Source: Paenalcaligenes hominis_A
GTDB lineage: Bacteria; Pseudomonadota; Gammaproteobacteria; Burkholderiales; Burkholderiaceae_B
Length of the DNA stretch: 64,000 nt
NCBI RefSeq assembly: GCF_041359055.1
Contig: NZ_JBGJKZ010000002.1
Coordinates: forward strand, 372,001-436,000
Direction of reading: 5' to 3'
Part shown: in pieces, positions 26,320 through 34,782 of the stretch
Numbering within the stretch: position 1 is the stretch's first letter
Layout: each line of letters begins with the position of its first letter
Program-made: the position numbers and the translations under genes
Notes under the pieces: model-generated
Databases searched by the model: none
Told to the model about the DNA's origin: nothing
The model's input: the letters and a program-made list of their open reading frames with translations, nothing else

Positions 26320-27444
26320 ATGAAAATTCGCATTACCCCTTTAGCTGCAGCGCTAGGTATGGCTGCCGGTATGATGATGAGCTCAGCCGTATCTGCTGAG
26401 AACATTAAATTTGTGATTGCTGGGCCATTTACCGGCGCACTTACACAATACGGCGACATGGTTAAACAAGGTGTTGACACTGCAGTCGAGCAGATTAACG
26501 CCGATGGTGGTGTACTTGGTAAAAAAATCGAAGTCGTGGTCATGGACGACGCATGTGAACCCAAACAAGGCCCTGTGGTGGCTAACCGTGTAGTCAACGA
26601 CGGTCACCATTACGTAATTGGGCATGTTTGCTCGGGTGCAACCATTGCCGCTGCCGACGTCTATAATGATGAAGGCGTTATTATGATTTCTCCATCAGCC
26701 ACTGCGCCAGCTGTCACCGAAAACAAAAACTACGAAACCATTTTCCGTACTATTGGTCGCGATGACCAACAAGGCCCAGCTGCTGCTGATGTAATTATTA
26801 ATCAAATTAAACCCAAAAAAGTCGCTGTACTGCACGACAAACAGTCTTATGGCCAGGGTATTGCAACAGCGGTCAAAAATGATTTAGAAAAAGCCAATAT
26901 TGAAGTGGTTCTTTTCGAGGGTATTAACGCTGGCGACAGCGACTACTCAGCCGTTATTACTAAACTAAAAGGCTCTGGTGCCGAATTCATCTACTATGGT
27001 GGCTACCATCCTGAAATGGGCTTGTTATTGCGTCAAGGCGCAGAGCAAAACCTAGGCATTACGTTTATGGGTCCAGAGGGCGTAGGCAACCCTGATATTA
27101 ACGCTATCGCAGGTGATTCCGTTGCAGGTATGTTAGTTACACTTCCTGCCGACTTTACCCAAGACCCAAGCAACGAGGCATTAGTTAAGGCCTTTAAAGA
27201 CAAAAGGCGTGATCCCGGCGGTGCTTTCCAAATGACGGCATACGCAGCGGCGCTTTCTATTGCCGAAGGCATCAAAAACGCAGGTAAAGACGACCCCATC
27301 GCCGTGGCCGAATACTTACATAAAAACCAAGTTAAAACTCCTATTGGTGAAATCTCCTGGAACGAGCAGGGCGATTTAAACGAGTTTAAATTTGATGTAT
27401 TTGAATGGCACCCCGATGGTTCTAAAACTATCTTTACTCAGTAA
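26320..27444 (+). CDS. livJ: Branched-chain amino-acid ABC transporter binding protein
   Basis: A 374-residue periplasmic binding protein of the Leu/Ile/Val (type I) class. The signal peptide MKIRITPLAAALGMAAGMMMSSAVSA is followed by ENIKFVIAGPFTGALTQYGDMVKQG, the standard family start, with VVMDDACEPKQGPVVANRVV and IGHVCSGATIAAADVY. It stands alone between two terminators. The matching permease and ATPase genes livHMGF are about 17 kb away on the other strand, so it probably feeds that complex. Substrate could be Leu/Ile/Val or a related amino acid. Confidence 0.9.
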   Translation: MKIRITPLAAALGMAAGMMMSSAVSAENIKFVIAGPFTGALTQYGDMVKQGVDTAVEQINADGGVLGKKIEVVVMDDACEPKQGPVVANRVVNDGHHYVIGHVCSGATIAAADVYNDEGVIMISPSATAPAVTENKNYETIFRTIGRDDQQGPAAADVIINQIKPKKVAVLHDKQSYGQGIATAVKNDLEKANIEVVLFEGINAGDSDYSAVITKLKGSGAEFIYYGGYHPEMGLLLRQGAEQNLGITFMGPEGVGNPDINAIAGDSVAGMLVTLPADFTQDPSNEALVKAFKDKRRDPGGAFQMTAYAAALSIAEGIKNAGKDDPIAVAEYLHKNQVKTPIGEISWNEQGDLNEFKFDVFEWHPDGSKTIFTQ

Positions 27445-27463
27445 AATCTCAGCTTAATCAAAC

Positions 27464-27492
27464 AAAAAACCGTCATTTACGACGGTTTTTTG
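27464..27492 (+). terminator. Rho-independent terminator after livJ
   Basis: AAAAAACCGTC (27463-27473) and GACGGTTTTTT (27481-27491) form a stem with a 7-base loop and flanking A/T runs, so it could work in both directions between livJ and the minus-strand lipoprotein gene. Confidence 0.85.
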
Positions 27493-27521
27493 TTTTAAGA
27501 GCAAGAAAACAAATACTATTC

Positions 27522-28307
27522 CTACTTAGGTAAAAACTGTGGCTGCAAAATACCTACCAGTTGGGGGTAGGGGATAAGCAGCTCGGGTTGCCCAGAGGAA
27601 TACGGTGCAATTTCATACGAATTATACTTTGCCACCAAACCACTATCTGTTAGACCGACGTTATGAGTCATTTGAAAGGGCCACAAGCGATTGTAGTTTT
27701 CTGGGTTTTCTTGGGCAGCCTCTTGGGTAGCTAACCACTTTTGATGCGCCAAACGTAGCTGTTGCTCAAAAGCGCCTAGCTGACGAGGTTGTATTATTTG
27801 CTCAAGGGATAGCGGTTTGTTGGTGCGATTATCCCAGTTAATCAACCGAATCTCACTCATTCCATGGGCTGCCCCAGTCAGGTATTGCCAAGCCCCTAGC
27901 TCAAGCACCGTGATGTTTTGATTTCTATAACGCGTTTTCGCATTTAAAATCACCTCATCACGATCATTGGCTTGGAGCCAATAATAATCCATGAATTCCT
28001 GTACGGTTGCACTTGGGGCTCGGCGCGATTCAAACGTAGCCATCTGCGCTAACTGTTGATCTACATACGCGGTTAGAGCCCGGTTACCAGGAAAAACAAG
28101 AGATTCAACTTGAATACGAGCGCAACTACCTTTACAGCCTGGTTTGGTTTTAGTTAGGGTTAAGGGCTGGGTAAACACCCCATCTTTAGAGGTAATATCC
28201 CCTGTTTGAGTAGGTATTAAAGAAATATCTTTAGAGGGAGCTGCGCAAGCAGCCAGCATAAGCGCAGTGCCAGTGGCAAGGCCCAAACGAATAAGAGATC
28301 TTTGCAT
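27522..28307 (-). CDS. Lipoprotein with DUF3298-like domain
   Basis: A 261-residue predicted lipoprotein: the N-terminal hydrophobic segment ends in the lipobox LAAC with Cys21. The C-terminal part (about 150-255: NWDNRTNKPLSLEQII and YNSYEIAPYSSGQPELLIPYPQL) matches the DUF3298 / RsiV-type domain, whose conserved tail reads EIAPYxxGxxExxIPY. The N-terminal half is like DUF4163 in the same proteins. Function is unknown; an envelope role is inferred. The gene is followed downstream by the livJ terminator. Confidence 0.8.
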   Translation of the reverse strand: MQRSLIRLGLATGTALMLAACAAPSKDISLIPTQTGDITSKDGVFTQPLTLTKTKPGCKGSCARIQVESLVFPGNRALTAYVDQQLAQMATFESRRAPSATVQEFMDYYWLQANDRDEVILNAKTRYRNQNITVLELGAWQYLTGAAHGMSEIRLINWDNRTNKPLSLEQIIQPRQLGAFEQQLRLAHQKWLATQEAAQENPENYNRLWPFQMTHNVGLTDSGLVAKYNSYEIAPYSSGQPELLIPYPQLVGILQPQFLPK

Positions 28308-28316
28308 AGCGTGCCT

Positions 28317-29018
28317 TTATTTTCTTACGCTAGAGGCATCTTGACCAAACAAATGCTTGCGCGACTCGTCATCTGATACCGAAGGTTGGGTATTAATGGC
28401 TTTGGCTTTTTCATAAGCTCGTTGAGTCGCAGGCCGTGCTGCAATTCGTTCGAACCACTTTTTTAAATGGGGGAAGTCATCCAGGTTTTGGCCTTGATTC
28501 GCATGAGGCACAATCCATGGGTAACATGCCATGTCTGCAATGCTGTATTCACCCGTAATAAAGTCTTTATCAGCTAGCTGTTTATTTAACACCCCGTACA
28601 AACGGTTAGTTTCTTTAATGTAGCGTTGCTGCGCATACTCAATTTTTTCTGGAGCATAGATATTAAAATGATGGTTTTGACCCGCCATCGGCCCCAAGCC
28701 ACCCATTTGCCAATTTAACCACTCGAGGGCTTGCACACGTTGGCGTAGATCAGTGGATAAAAACCGACCTGTTTTTTCTGCTAAATACTGCAAAATCGCC
28801 CCTGACTCAAACACAGAAATTGCAGGCCCACCGTCTTGTGGACTATGGTCTACAATAGCAGGAATCCGATTATTGGGCGCTATGCGTAAAAAGTCAGGAT
28901 CAAACTGCTCACCTTTGCCTATATTAATTGGGTATATGGTGTAATCCAACCCTGTTTCCTCTAAAAACAAGGTGATTTTATGCCCATTAGGTGTAGTCCA
29001 GTAATACAAATCAATCAT
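28317..29018 (-). CDS. Glutathione S-transferase-family protein (YfcG/YghU-like)
   Basis: A 233-residue GST-fold protein. The N-terminal thioredoxin-like domain begins IDLYYWTTPNGHKITLFLEE and has NNRIPAIVD and FESGAILQYLAEKTG, the signature of the Nu-class YfcG/YghU group, which act as glutathione-dependent disulfide-bond reductases. The C-terminal helical domain includes YSIADMACYPWI. It lies 9 bp upstream of the lipoprotein gene on the same strand and may share its transcript; it is divergent from arsC. Confidence 0.85.
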   Translation of the reverse strand: MIDLYYWTTPNGHKITLFLEETGLDYTIYPINIGKGEQFDPDFLRIAPNNRIPAIVDHSPQDGGPAISVFESGAILQYLAEKTGRFLSTDLRQRVQALEWLNWQMGGLGPMAGQNHHFNIYAPEKIEYAQQRYIKETNRLYGVLNKQLADKDFITGEYSIADMACYPWIVPHANQGQNLDDFPHLKKWFERIAARPATQRAYEKAKAINTQPSVSDDESRKHLFGQDASSVRK

Positions 29019-29037
29019 GTTTTAATCCTTAAATTTA

Positions 29038-29376
29038 ATGACTAAAATCTACCATAATCCGCGTTGCAGTAAATCACGGGCTGCACTAGAACTGCTAAAC
29101 CAACGAGGTTTAGAGCCTGAAATTATTCTTTATCTACAAAATCCGCTTAGTGTAGAGCAACTTCAGCAGCTTGTTGCTCAATCCAATGGGTCATTGCTGG
29201 ATTTAATCCGTACCAATGAAGCGATTTTTACTGAGTTAAACTTAGCTACGGCCTCAGAGCCAGAGCTGTATGAAGCCGTCGCAGCCCATCCCATTTTATT
29301 AAATCGCCCTATTGTGCAAACCACCAAAGGGGTGCGATTAGGCCGACCGACCGAGATCATCGAAGAAATTCTCTAA
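29038..29376 (+). CDS. arsC: Arsenate reductase (glutaredoxin-dependent type)
   Basis: A 112-residue ArsC-family protein. The N-terminus TKIYHNPRCSKSR places the catalytic Cys at residue 10, and the conserved Arg residues in the LNRPIVQTTKGVRLGRP segment bind oxyanion. It would reduce arsenate to arsenite with glutaredoxin. No arsB or arsR neighbours are present, so it may be a stand-alone member (YffB/ArsC-like), and its true substrate is less certain than its fold. It is divergent from the GST gene with 19 bp between the starts. Confidence 0.88.
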   Translation: MTKIYHNPRCSKSRAALELLNQRGLEPEIILYLQNPLSVEQLQQLVAQSNGSLLDLIRTNEAIFTELNLATASEPELYEAVAAHPILLNRPIVQTTKGVRLGRPTEIIEEIL

Positions 29377-29413
29377 TCGTTGGTCTAGGCTTTTATAGTA
29401 CGCCAACAAAACA

Positions 29414-29451
29414 AAAACCCCAAAATAACATGCTGTGTATTTTGGGGTTTT
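29414..29451. terminator. Bidirectional terminator
   Basis: AAAACCCCAAAATA (29414-29427) and TATTTTGGGGTTTT (29438-29451) form a perfect 14-bp stem with A and T runs at both ends, between convergent arsC and yceI. Confidence 0.88.
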
Positions 29452-29467
29452 GATTAAGCAAAGAGCA

Positions 29468-30049
29468 TTAACCGCCAATTGCTTCAATAGCAATGCTAAT
29501 CGTCACATCATCACTAACGGCAGGAACAAATTTGTCAGCGTTAAAATCAGAACGTTTAATTTGAACTTCAGCATCTGCCCCTAAAGTTGGTTTTTTCAGC
29601 ATGGGGTGAGGCTTGGTCACAAACGAATGAATGGTGAGTGTCACAGGTTTGGTGATGCCTTTAATAGTTAAGTCACCCTCAACAGCAGTAGGGGTATCAC
29701 CGTCAAAAACGATTTTGCTGGACTTAAATGTAGCGGTAGGGTGGCTGCCGGTATCAAGAAAATCTGCACCTTGGATGTGCTCATTAAAAGCGCTTGAACC
29801 AGTATCTACTGAGGTGGTATCGATTTCAATTGTCACTTCACCCGTTTTGGCCTCGAGATCTAAAGCAACAGTTCCTTTAGTAGAGTTAAAGCGGCTGATT
29901 TGTTGGCTTAGCCCCATGTGGTTATAGGAGAAGCGAGCAAAGGTATGATTAGGATCCACCTGATAGGTAACGGTTTCAGCTAATAGTGGTGTGCTAAACA
30001 ACGTCGCTACAACACCTGCCGTTAGTAAACGCTTCAAATTCATTTTCAT
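29468..30049 (-). CDS. YceI-family periplasmic protein
   Basis: About 193 residues from ATG 30049 (MKMNLKRLLTAG), with GGAG 9 bases upstream; a TTG at 30064 is rejected. A signal peptide (cleavage after LLAE region, about residue 24) is followed by the YceI beta-barrel: YQVDPNHTFARFSYNHMG, FNEHIQGADFLDTGSHPTATFKS and VTLTIHSF. Members bind isoprenoid-type ligands in a lipocalin-like pocket. It is downstream of a second yceI-like gene and a cytochrome b561, an arrangement like E. coli yceJ-yceI. Confidence 0.9.
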   Translation of the reverse strand: MKMNLKRLLTAGVVATLFSTPLLAETVTYQVDPNHTFARFSYNHMGLSQQISRFNSTKGTVALDLEAKTGEVTIEIDTTSVDTGSSAFNEHIQGADFLDTGSHPTATFKSSKIVFDGDTPTAVEGDLTIKGITKPVTLTIHSFVTKPHPMLKKPTLGADAEVQIKRSDFNADKFVPAVSDDVTISIAIEAIGG

Positions 30050-30075
30050 AACATAAAACTCCAAATAGTTAATCG

Positions 30076-30627
30076 TTATTGAGTAGCAACAATAGAAAAC
30101 TCAATACGAACTTCGTTTGCTACGATATCAAACTTAGACCACGCGCCTTCGCCAATAGCGTAATCGCCGCGTAGCATATCAAAACTGCCCTCAAACCGAG
30201 CACGCCCGTCTTCTTCGACAACAGTAGCAGGGAACTCGATGGTTTGTTCATTGCCTTTGATGCTTAACACACCCGAGACCAAAAACGTGTTGTCGTCGGT
30301 TTGTTTGATCTGTTTGGAGACGAAGGTTGCATCAGGGTGCTCGGGCACATTAAACCACTCTGATTTTTGAACCTCTTCATCTGCCTCGTCGGAACCGGTA
30401 TCTACGCTGTCCATTTTGACGCGTAAAGACACGCTTGCCTTTTCTGGCTGGGCCGAATCAAAATCTATTTGACCGTCGACCCCAGAAAAGATTCCCTCCA
30501 TATTTACCCCCATCTGACCATAGAAAAAATCAATCTGGCTTGATTGAGTATCAATCTGGGTATATGTAGCAGCAGAAGCTAACAAAGGAGCAGCACATAA
30601 AGCAGCAATAAGTACACGTAATTTCAT
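30076..30627 (-). CDS. YceI-family periplasmic protein (second copy)
   Basis: About 183 residues. The start is one of two adjacent ATGs; the second (30627) is about 6 bases after AAGGA. A signal peptide (MKLRVLIAALCAAPLLASAA) is followed by the YceI fold: TQIDTQSSQIDFFYGQMG and EWFNVPEHPDATFVSKQI. It is only distantly similar to its neighbour, so the pair is an old duplication or separate recruitment, not a recent copy. It lies between the cytochrome b561 gene and the first yceI-like gene, with short spacing. Confidence 0.88.
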   Translation of the reverse strand: MKLRVLIAALCAAPLLASAATYTQIDTQSSQIDFFYGQMGVNMEGIFSGVDGQIDFDSAQPEKASVSLRVKMDSVDTGSDEADEEVQKSEWFNVPEHPDATFVSKQIKQTDDNTFLVSGVLSIKGNEQTIEFPATVVEEDGRARFEGSFDMLRGDYAIGEGAWSKFDIVANEVRIEFSIVATQ

Positions 30628-30641
30628 CATCAATCCTTTGA

Positions 30642-31163
30642 TTATTTTATTCGGCCCAATATATTATCTTTGTCAATAAACTGGTGTTTGAGTGCGGCAC
30701 CAATATGACCAACAATAGTAATAATAAAAGCCACATTTAAATAAAAGTGAGCCGATCCGAACCAATTCGCTAAGGTTTTGTCTTTGGGGAGTAAATCAGG
30801 CAGGGGCACGATTCCAAACCAAACCGTTTGAAAACCCATAGCTGAACTCATCAACCAACCGGATAACGGAATTGCAAACATAAAAAAGTACAACGCCCCA
30901 TGCCCTAACTGAGCGAGCCGACGTGCTTGGGCGGACATAGAGGAGGGGAAAGCAGGAGGGCGATGGAGATGACGCCAAAGTAAACGCAGTACAGCCAGAA
31001 AAAAAAGACTGACCCCCGCCCACTTATGCCATGAGTAAACCTGAAGCTTGGTCGGTGATAAGGGTAAACCTGTCATGTAAAACCCTAGACCGAATAACGC
31101 GAAAAAAGCGAAAGCCATCAGCCAATGCAGAGAAATTGCAGTTATAGTATAGCGTTGCGACAT
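30642..31163 (-). CDS. cybB: Cytochrome b561
   Basis: A 173-residue inner-membrane diheme cytochrome b561 with four membrane segments (about 9-29, 46-64, 88-108, 140-162). Candidate heme ligands are His13 (SLHWLMAF), His46 (YSWHKWAG), and two His in the last helix region (AHFYLNVAF, VGHIGAALKHQF). It transfers electrons in the membrane, in this family often from ubiquinol. It starts an operon with two yceI genes, suggesting linked redox and lipid-ligand functions in the envelope. It is divergent from a LysR gene. Confidence 0.9.
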   Translation of the reverse strand: MSQRYTITAISLHWLMAFAFFALFGLGFYMTGLPLSPTKLQVYSWHKWAGVSLFFLAVLRLLWRHLHRPPAFPSSMSAQARRLAQLGHGALYFFMFAIPLSGWLMSSAMGFQTVWFGIVPLPDLLPKDKTLANWFGSAHFYLNVAFIITIVGHIGAALKHQFIDKDNILGRIK

Positions 31164-31263
31164 AAAAAATCTTGCTCAAGTCCAAATAAGTTATTACTGT
31201 ACCCATTTTAACTGGTGCTAAATAGATCTAGGTAAGCAATTAACTATTGTTAAAAAAAGAACA

Positions 31264-32166
31264 ATGAATCAATTTGAAATGATGTCACTTTTTATTCTCG
31301 TAGCCGAACTAGGTAGTTTTGCGGCTGCGGCACATCAACGTGGTGTAGCGCGCTCGGTGGTTACACGTCAAATTGCAGCACTAGAAGAACACCTAGGCGT
31401 ACAGCTCATAGCTCGCAGTACACGCCGCCAGGCCTTGACCTCGGCGGGAAAAAAATACCTTGAGCACAGCAAAGCTATTATCGATTTAGTGCAACGCAGC
31501 GAGGCCGAGCTTAACGAAGAGCAAATTAAACCCACCGGAAATTTGCGTATTAGCTTACCTTTAAGTTTTGGCTTGCGCCATCTTTCTGACTTATTGATGC
31601 AATTTGCTCAACGCTACCCAGAGATCCATCTCGATCTAGAGTACAGCGATCGCATGGTTGACGTTGCTGCCGAGGGCTTTGATATAGCGGTGCGCATTGC
31701 AAGCGAATTAGCATTAAGCGATATTGTGCGCAAAATAGGTGAGTGCCAATTAGTGTTTGTGGCATCACCTAGTTATATTGCGCGCGCAGGCGAACCCACA
31801 TGCCTTGAAGACTTATCAGAGCATGAATGCTTGCAGTATTCGCATTACAGCCGTTGGATGTTTTCTGAAAATGGTAGAAATATCAGCATTCAATTAAAAG
31901 GGCGCATTAAAGCCAATAATGGCGATGCTTTAGCCAAAGCCGCTGCTGCGGGCATGGGCATCAGCCTAATGCCTCTTTTTATTGCTAGAGACTACCTATT
32001 AGCCAATACCTTGGTTGAACTCAAACACCTTGAGCCTCAGCCACCGGTGGGGGTGTATGTGGCTTTACCTAGCAACAGCTACATTCCTGAACGTGTTCGT
32101 TTATTGGTAGAGTTTCTCTCTAAACAGCTTCCCGACTACTTACAAAACAAGCCCGCTAACCCATAA
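31264..32166 (+). CDS. LysR-family transcriptional regulator
   Basis: A 300-residue LysR regulator. The N-terminal winged helix-turn-helix (LFILVAELGSFAAAAHQRGVARSVVTRQIAALEEHLGVQL) is followed by the substrate-binding domain (LRISLPLSFGLRHLSDLL...). It resembles the AaeR/DmlR-like group. A short inverted repeat TTAAC-TATT-GTTAA (31240-31253) lies just before its ATG and may be an autoregulatory site. Divergent to the cybB-yceI operon with about 100 bp between starts, it may control that operon; the inducer is unknown. Confidence 0.88.
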   Translation: MNQFEMMSLFILVAELGSFAAAAHQRGVARSVVTRQIAALEEHLGVQLIARSTRRQALTSAGKKYLEHSKAIIDLVQRSEAELNEEQIKPTGNLRISLPLSFGLRHLSDLLMQFAQRYPEIHLDLEYSDRMVDVAAEGFDIAVRIASELALSDIVRKIGECQLVFVASPSYIARAGEPTCLEDLSEHECLQYSHYSRWMFSENGRNISIQLKGRIKANNGDALAKAAAAGMGISLMPLFIARDYLLANTLVELKHLEPQPPVGVYVALPSNSYIPERVRLLVEFLSKQLPDYLQNKPANP

Positions 32167-32175
32167 CATTCACTT

Positions 32176-33165
32176 TTACTGCGATCGCATGGCTTTTCGT
32201 TGACGTGCTAGACGGCTAGGTACGGACCGGCGCTCTATAGATTGGTGCGCACCACGTAACTCACGCTCTAAGTGTTGTAGCAATTGATGCAAGTCATGAT
32301 TTTGTTGCTCGAGCTGCTCTATACGTTTTAGATCTTCATTGCGCTGAGCGCTTTCAAACTGCTGCTTGTGCTGTAGGGCCAAATAAGTCGTTTGCAGCGC
32401 GGCATAGTCTTCTTGTAAACGTTGATGCAAAGCCTGCTGTTGTTGTAGACGATTTTGCTCCTGAAGCAAATTTTTCTGTGTTTCTTGACGCACACGCTCA
32501 ATTTCTAGTCTTGCGTATTTTTCCATATCTGCCGCTCGTTGCTCGCTAAGCTGCAACTGGTCTTTATGATGCTGTGCCGTGCGCTCAAGCTCATTTTCTA
32601 ACCATTTTTTTTCAGTAGACAGGGCATCGATTCGCTTTTCTAGCTGCTCATAGTCTGTTTTTTGCTTTTGAATAATTTCATCTTTGTGCGCTAAATCTTG
32701 CGTTAAAGCTTCGATTTGAAGCAGGGCGTGTTCGTAAGATTCGCTTAGCGTGCGTAATTGGTTTGCTTGCTGCTGTGACTCCTGCTGAATAAGGGCAATC
32801 TGGGCATAAATGGCTTGATTATTTTGCTCAGTCAGTTGTTTGGCGTGCTGCAGTGATTCTTCCCACATTTGAGCGAAAAGAGTGCCTGCAGTCTGTTTTA
32901 ACCCCAAAGGGATATCGGCTTCCTCCATACGGACTTGGCTACGGTCTCTGAGTTCTTGCCAAAACAGTCGCAGTGCCTCGGCAGGCGCGCTCATACTGCC
33001 TTTACGAACTAACTGGTACATGCGGTTAGTGGTAGGCGTGCTGTCGTATTGAAAAAACAGCAAAGCAGCGACGGCTTTGTATAAATCGAGTGTATTGCTG
33101 TGCTCGGAGCGTAGCTTTTCTACAGCCACATAGAGCTCTGATTCCGTTAAGACCGTTTGATTCAT
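32176..33165 (-). CDS. KfrA-like DNA-binding coiled-coil protein
   Basis: A 329-residue protein with an N-terminal KfrA_N-type helix-turn-helix region (about 6-110: LYKAVAALLFFQYDSTPTTNRMYQLVRKGSMS) and a long Gln/Glu-rich coiled coil from about 120 to 310. KfrA proteins are plasmid partition-linked regulators that bind operators in their own promoters. Here the gene is chromosomal in context, convergent with the LysR gene and divergent from a tyrosine recombinase, with palindromes in the gap that could be its operators. A role with the recombinase is inferred from context. Confidence 0.82.
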   Translation of the reverse strand: MNQTVLTESELYVAVEKLRSEHSNTLDLYKAVAALLFFQYDSTPTTNRMYQLVRKGSMSAPAEALRLFWQELRDRSQVRMEEADIPLGLKQTAGTLFAQMWEESLQHAKQLTEQNNQAIYAQIALIQQESQQQANQLRTLSESYEHALLQIEALTQDLAHKDEIIQKQKTDYEQLEKRIDALSTEKKWLENELERTAQHHKDQLQLSEQRAADMEKYARLEIERVRQETQKNLLQEQNRLQQQQALHQRLQEDYAALQTTYLALQHKQQFESAQRNEDLKRIEQLEQQNHDLHQLLQHLERELRGAHQSIERRSVPSRLARQRKAMRSQ

Positions 33166-33267
33166 TATCTATCCATTTCATTGCAATAAAGCTAAGCATA
33201 ACCGCTAACTGAGCGATAGCTAAGTGTAAAACCGTATTATGCCCACAACAAACCAAACAAATCAATA

Positions 33268-33288
33268 TTTTTACGTATTACGTAAAAA
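33268..33288. promoter_or_regulatory. Palindrome in kfrA-like/recombinase gap, possible operator
   Basis: TTTTTACGT (33268-33276) and ACGTAAAAA (33280-33288) are perfect 9-bp arms around ATT, 103 bp upstream of the KfrA-like start. KfrA proteins are known to bind palindromes in their own promoters, so this is a candidate site. Confidence 0.45.
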
Positions 33289-33305
33289 AACAAACAAACC
33301 TATAC

Positions 33306-33335
33306 TGTCAATTTGACATTACTGACATAATGTCA
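33306..33335. promoter_or_regulatory. Two adjacent TGTCA/TGACA palindromes
   Basis: TGTCAA-T-TTGACA (33306-33318) and TGACAT-A-ATGTCA (33323-33335) are perfect dyads with the same TGTCA half-site, 5 bases apart. A TATAAT lies at 33344-33349, so they flank a likely promoter for the recombinase. They could be operator sites or recombinase core sites. Confidence 0.45.
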
Positions 33336-33463
33336 ACTTTATGTATAATGTCGCAATAGTAAATCGCCCTAGGGTTTAATACGTAATTTATTCACTACTA
33401 GACAGACATACAGTCTTTAGTGAAAATGACTGCACCGTTATTGTTTTCTTTTTTCTACTGCCT

Positions 33464-34642
33464 ATGTCTATTCCTGTACCAGCCGCGCTCGAGTTTTATG
33501 TGCCTTATTCCATTGAGATCGATGGCTCGCATGGCACTAATCGTGCGCAAACACCTTCAACGCTTTTACACGCTGACAATGACGTAGATGCTTTACAAGC
33601 ATGGTTGGCTCAATACATAGACAGCCCAAATACGTTTAATAGCTATCGCAAAGAATCCGAACGCTTATTACTTTGGGCAAACTTAGAATGCAATAAAGCC
33701 ATTTCATCGCTTACACACGAAGACCTATTGCTGTACCAACAGTTTTTACGTGATCCGGCACCCAGATCTCGTTGGGTTTTAAAAAAAGGCGCAAAAGTCG
33801 CTCGCTCACACGAAGATTGGCGCCCTTTTGCTGGTCCGTTATCTGCCAGTAGCATTCGACAAGCATTAACCGTGCTAAACAGCATGTACAGCTGGTTAGT
33901 TTCAGCTGGGTATTTAGCTGCCAACCCATTGGCTGTATTGCGTGGCGCTCGTACGGCACCCGCCAAGCGTATGCAACGTTATCTCGATATGGATCTCTGG
34001 GATCAAGTTAAACAATGTATCGAACACCTACCCCAAGAAACCCAGCGTGAAAAAGAGCATTATTATCGCTACCGTTGGCTGTTTTCTTTGCTGTATATGT
34101 GTGGTTTACGCGTTTCCGAACTCAGCCAAAACCGCATGAACTCGCTTTTTTCTCGTCGTGATCGCCACGGCACTTTACGCTGGTGGATGGATATCGAAGG
34201 CAAAGGCCAAAAAAGCCGCACCATTCCTATTACTGAAGAGCTTATGGATGAGCTTATCCGCTATAGAAGCTTTAAAGGCTTACCACCCTATCCAACAGCT
34301 AACGAAGATTACCCACTGGTGCTGCCTATTGGATACAAACAATCAAAACCGCTAACACGCGCTGCTATTCACACTATTGTGAAGCGTATTTTTACGGATA
34401 CTGCTGCCTATTTACGTAGTTTGGGTGACGATTACGAAAGCGAGGCTTTGCATGTAGAACAAGCTTCTACTCATTGGCTACGTCATACCGCTGGCACACA
34501 TATGATTGAGCAAGATATGGATTTACTGCATGTGCGTGATACCTTAGGCCACTCATCCATCAATACGACCAACCGTTACTTGCATACCGCCGATGATGCA
34601 CGACATGACGCTACCCAAGATAAACACAAACTAAAATGGTAA
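33464..34642 (+). CDS. Tyrosine recombinase/integrase
   Basis: A 392-residue site-specific recombinase. The N-terminal core-binding domain (about 40-160) precedes the catalytic domain with Arg216 (CGLRVSEL), a Lys in GKGQKSRTI, His337 and Arg340 (HWLRHTAGTH), His363 (GHSS) and the nucleophile Tyr372 (NRYLHT). It is too long and too divergent to be XerC or XerD and there is no phage gene or att repeat nearby. The ATG at 33464 leaves a roughly 115-base leader after a TATAAT element. Divergent pairing with a KfrA-like gene suggests a conserved module, function unknown. Confidence 0.85.
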   Translation: MSIPVPAALEFYVPYSIEIDGSHGTNRAQTPSTLLHADNDVDALQAWLAQYIDSPNTFNSYRKESERLLLWANLECNKAISSLTHEDLLLYQQFLRDPAPRSRWVLKKGAKVARSHEDWRPFAGPLSASSIRQALTVLNSMYSWLVSAGYLAANPLAVLRGARTAPAKRMQRYLDMDLWDQVKQCIEHLPQETQREKEHYYRYRWLFSLLYMCGLRVSELSQNRMNSLFSRRDRHGTLRWWMDIEGKGQKSRTIPITEELMDELIRYRSFKGLPPYPTANEDYPLVLPIGYKQSKPLTRAAIHTIVKRIFTDTAAYLRSLGDDYESEALHVEQASTHWLRHTAGTHMIEQDMDLLHVRDTLGHSSINTTNRYLHTADDARHDATQDKHKLKW

Positions 34643-34744
34643 AAACACAGCCACTATCATAGTGGCGCGTTGGTTTACAGCACTTAACCCCAACACTATT
34701 CATCTTCTTATGGATAGCAATTTGCCATAGAACTCGCTACACTT

Positions 34745-34774
34745 ATCGCTATAAATATACCTACCTATATAAAG
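34745..34774 (+). promoter_or_regulatory. ModE-like operator before modA (tentative)
   Basis: ATCGCTATAAATATACC followed by TACCTATATAAAG resembles the E. coli ModE box (ATCGCTATATA, spacer, TATATAACGAT), with a good left half and a weaker right half. It ends 8 bp before the modA start, so bound ModE with molybdate would block transcription or translation. Confidence 0.4.
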
Positions 34775-34782
34775 AGTTCATC

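Noticed and set aside
33464..34642. XerC or XerD
   Set aside because: At 392 residues the protein is too long, and context and sequence do not fit the roughly 300-residue Xer recombinases.
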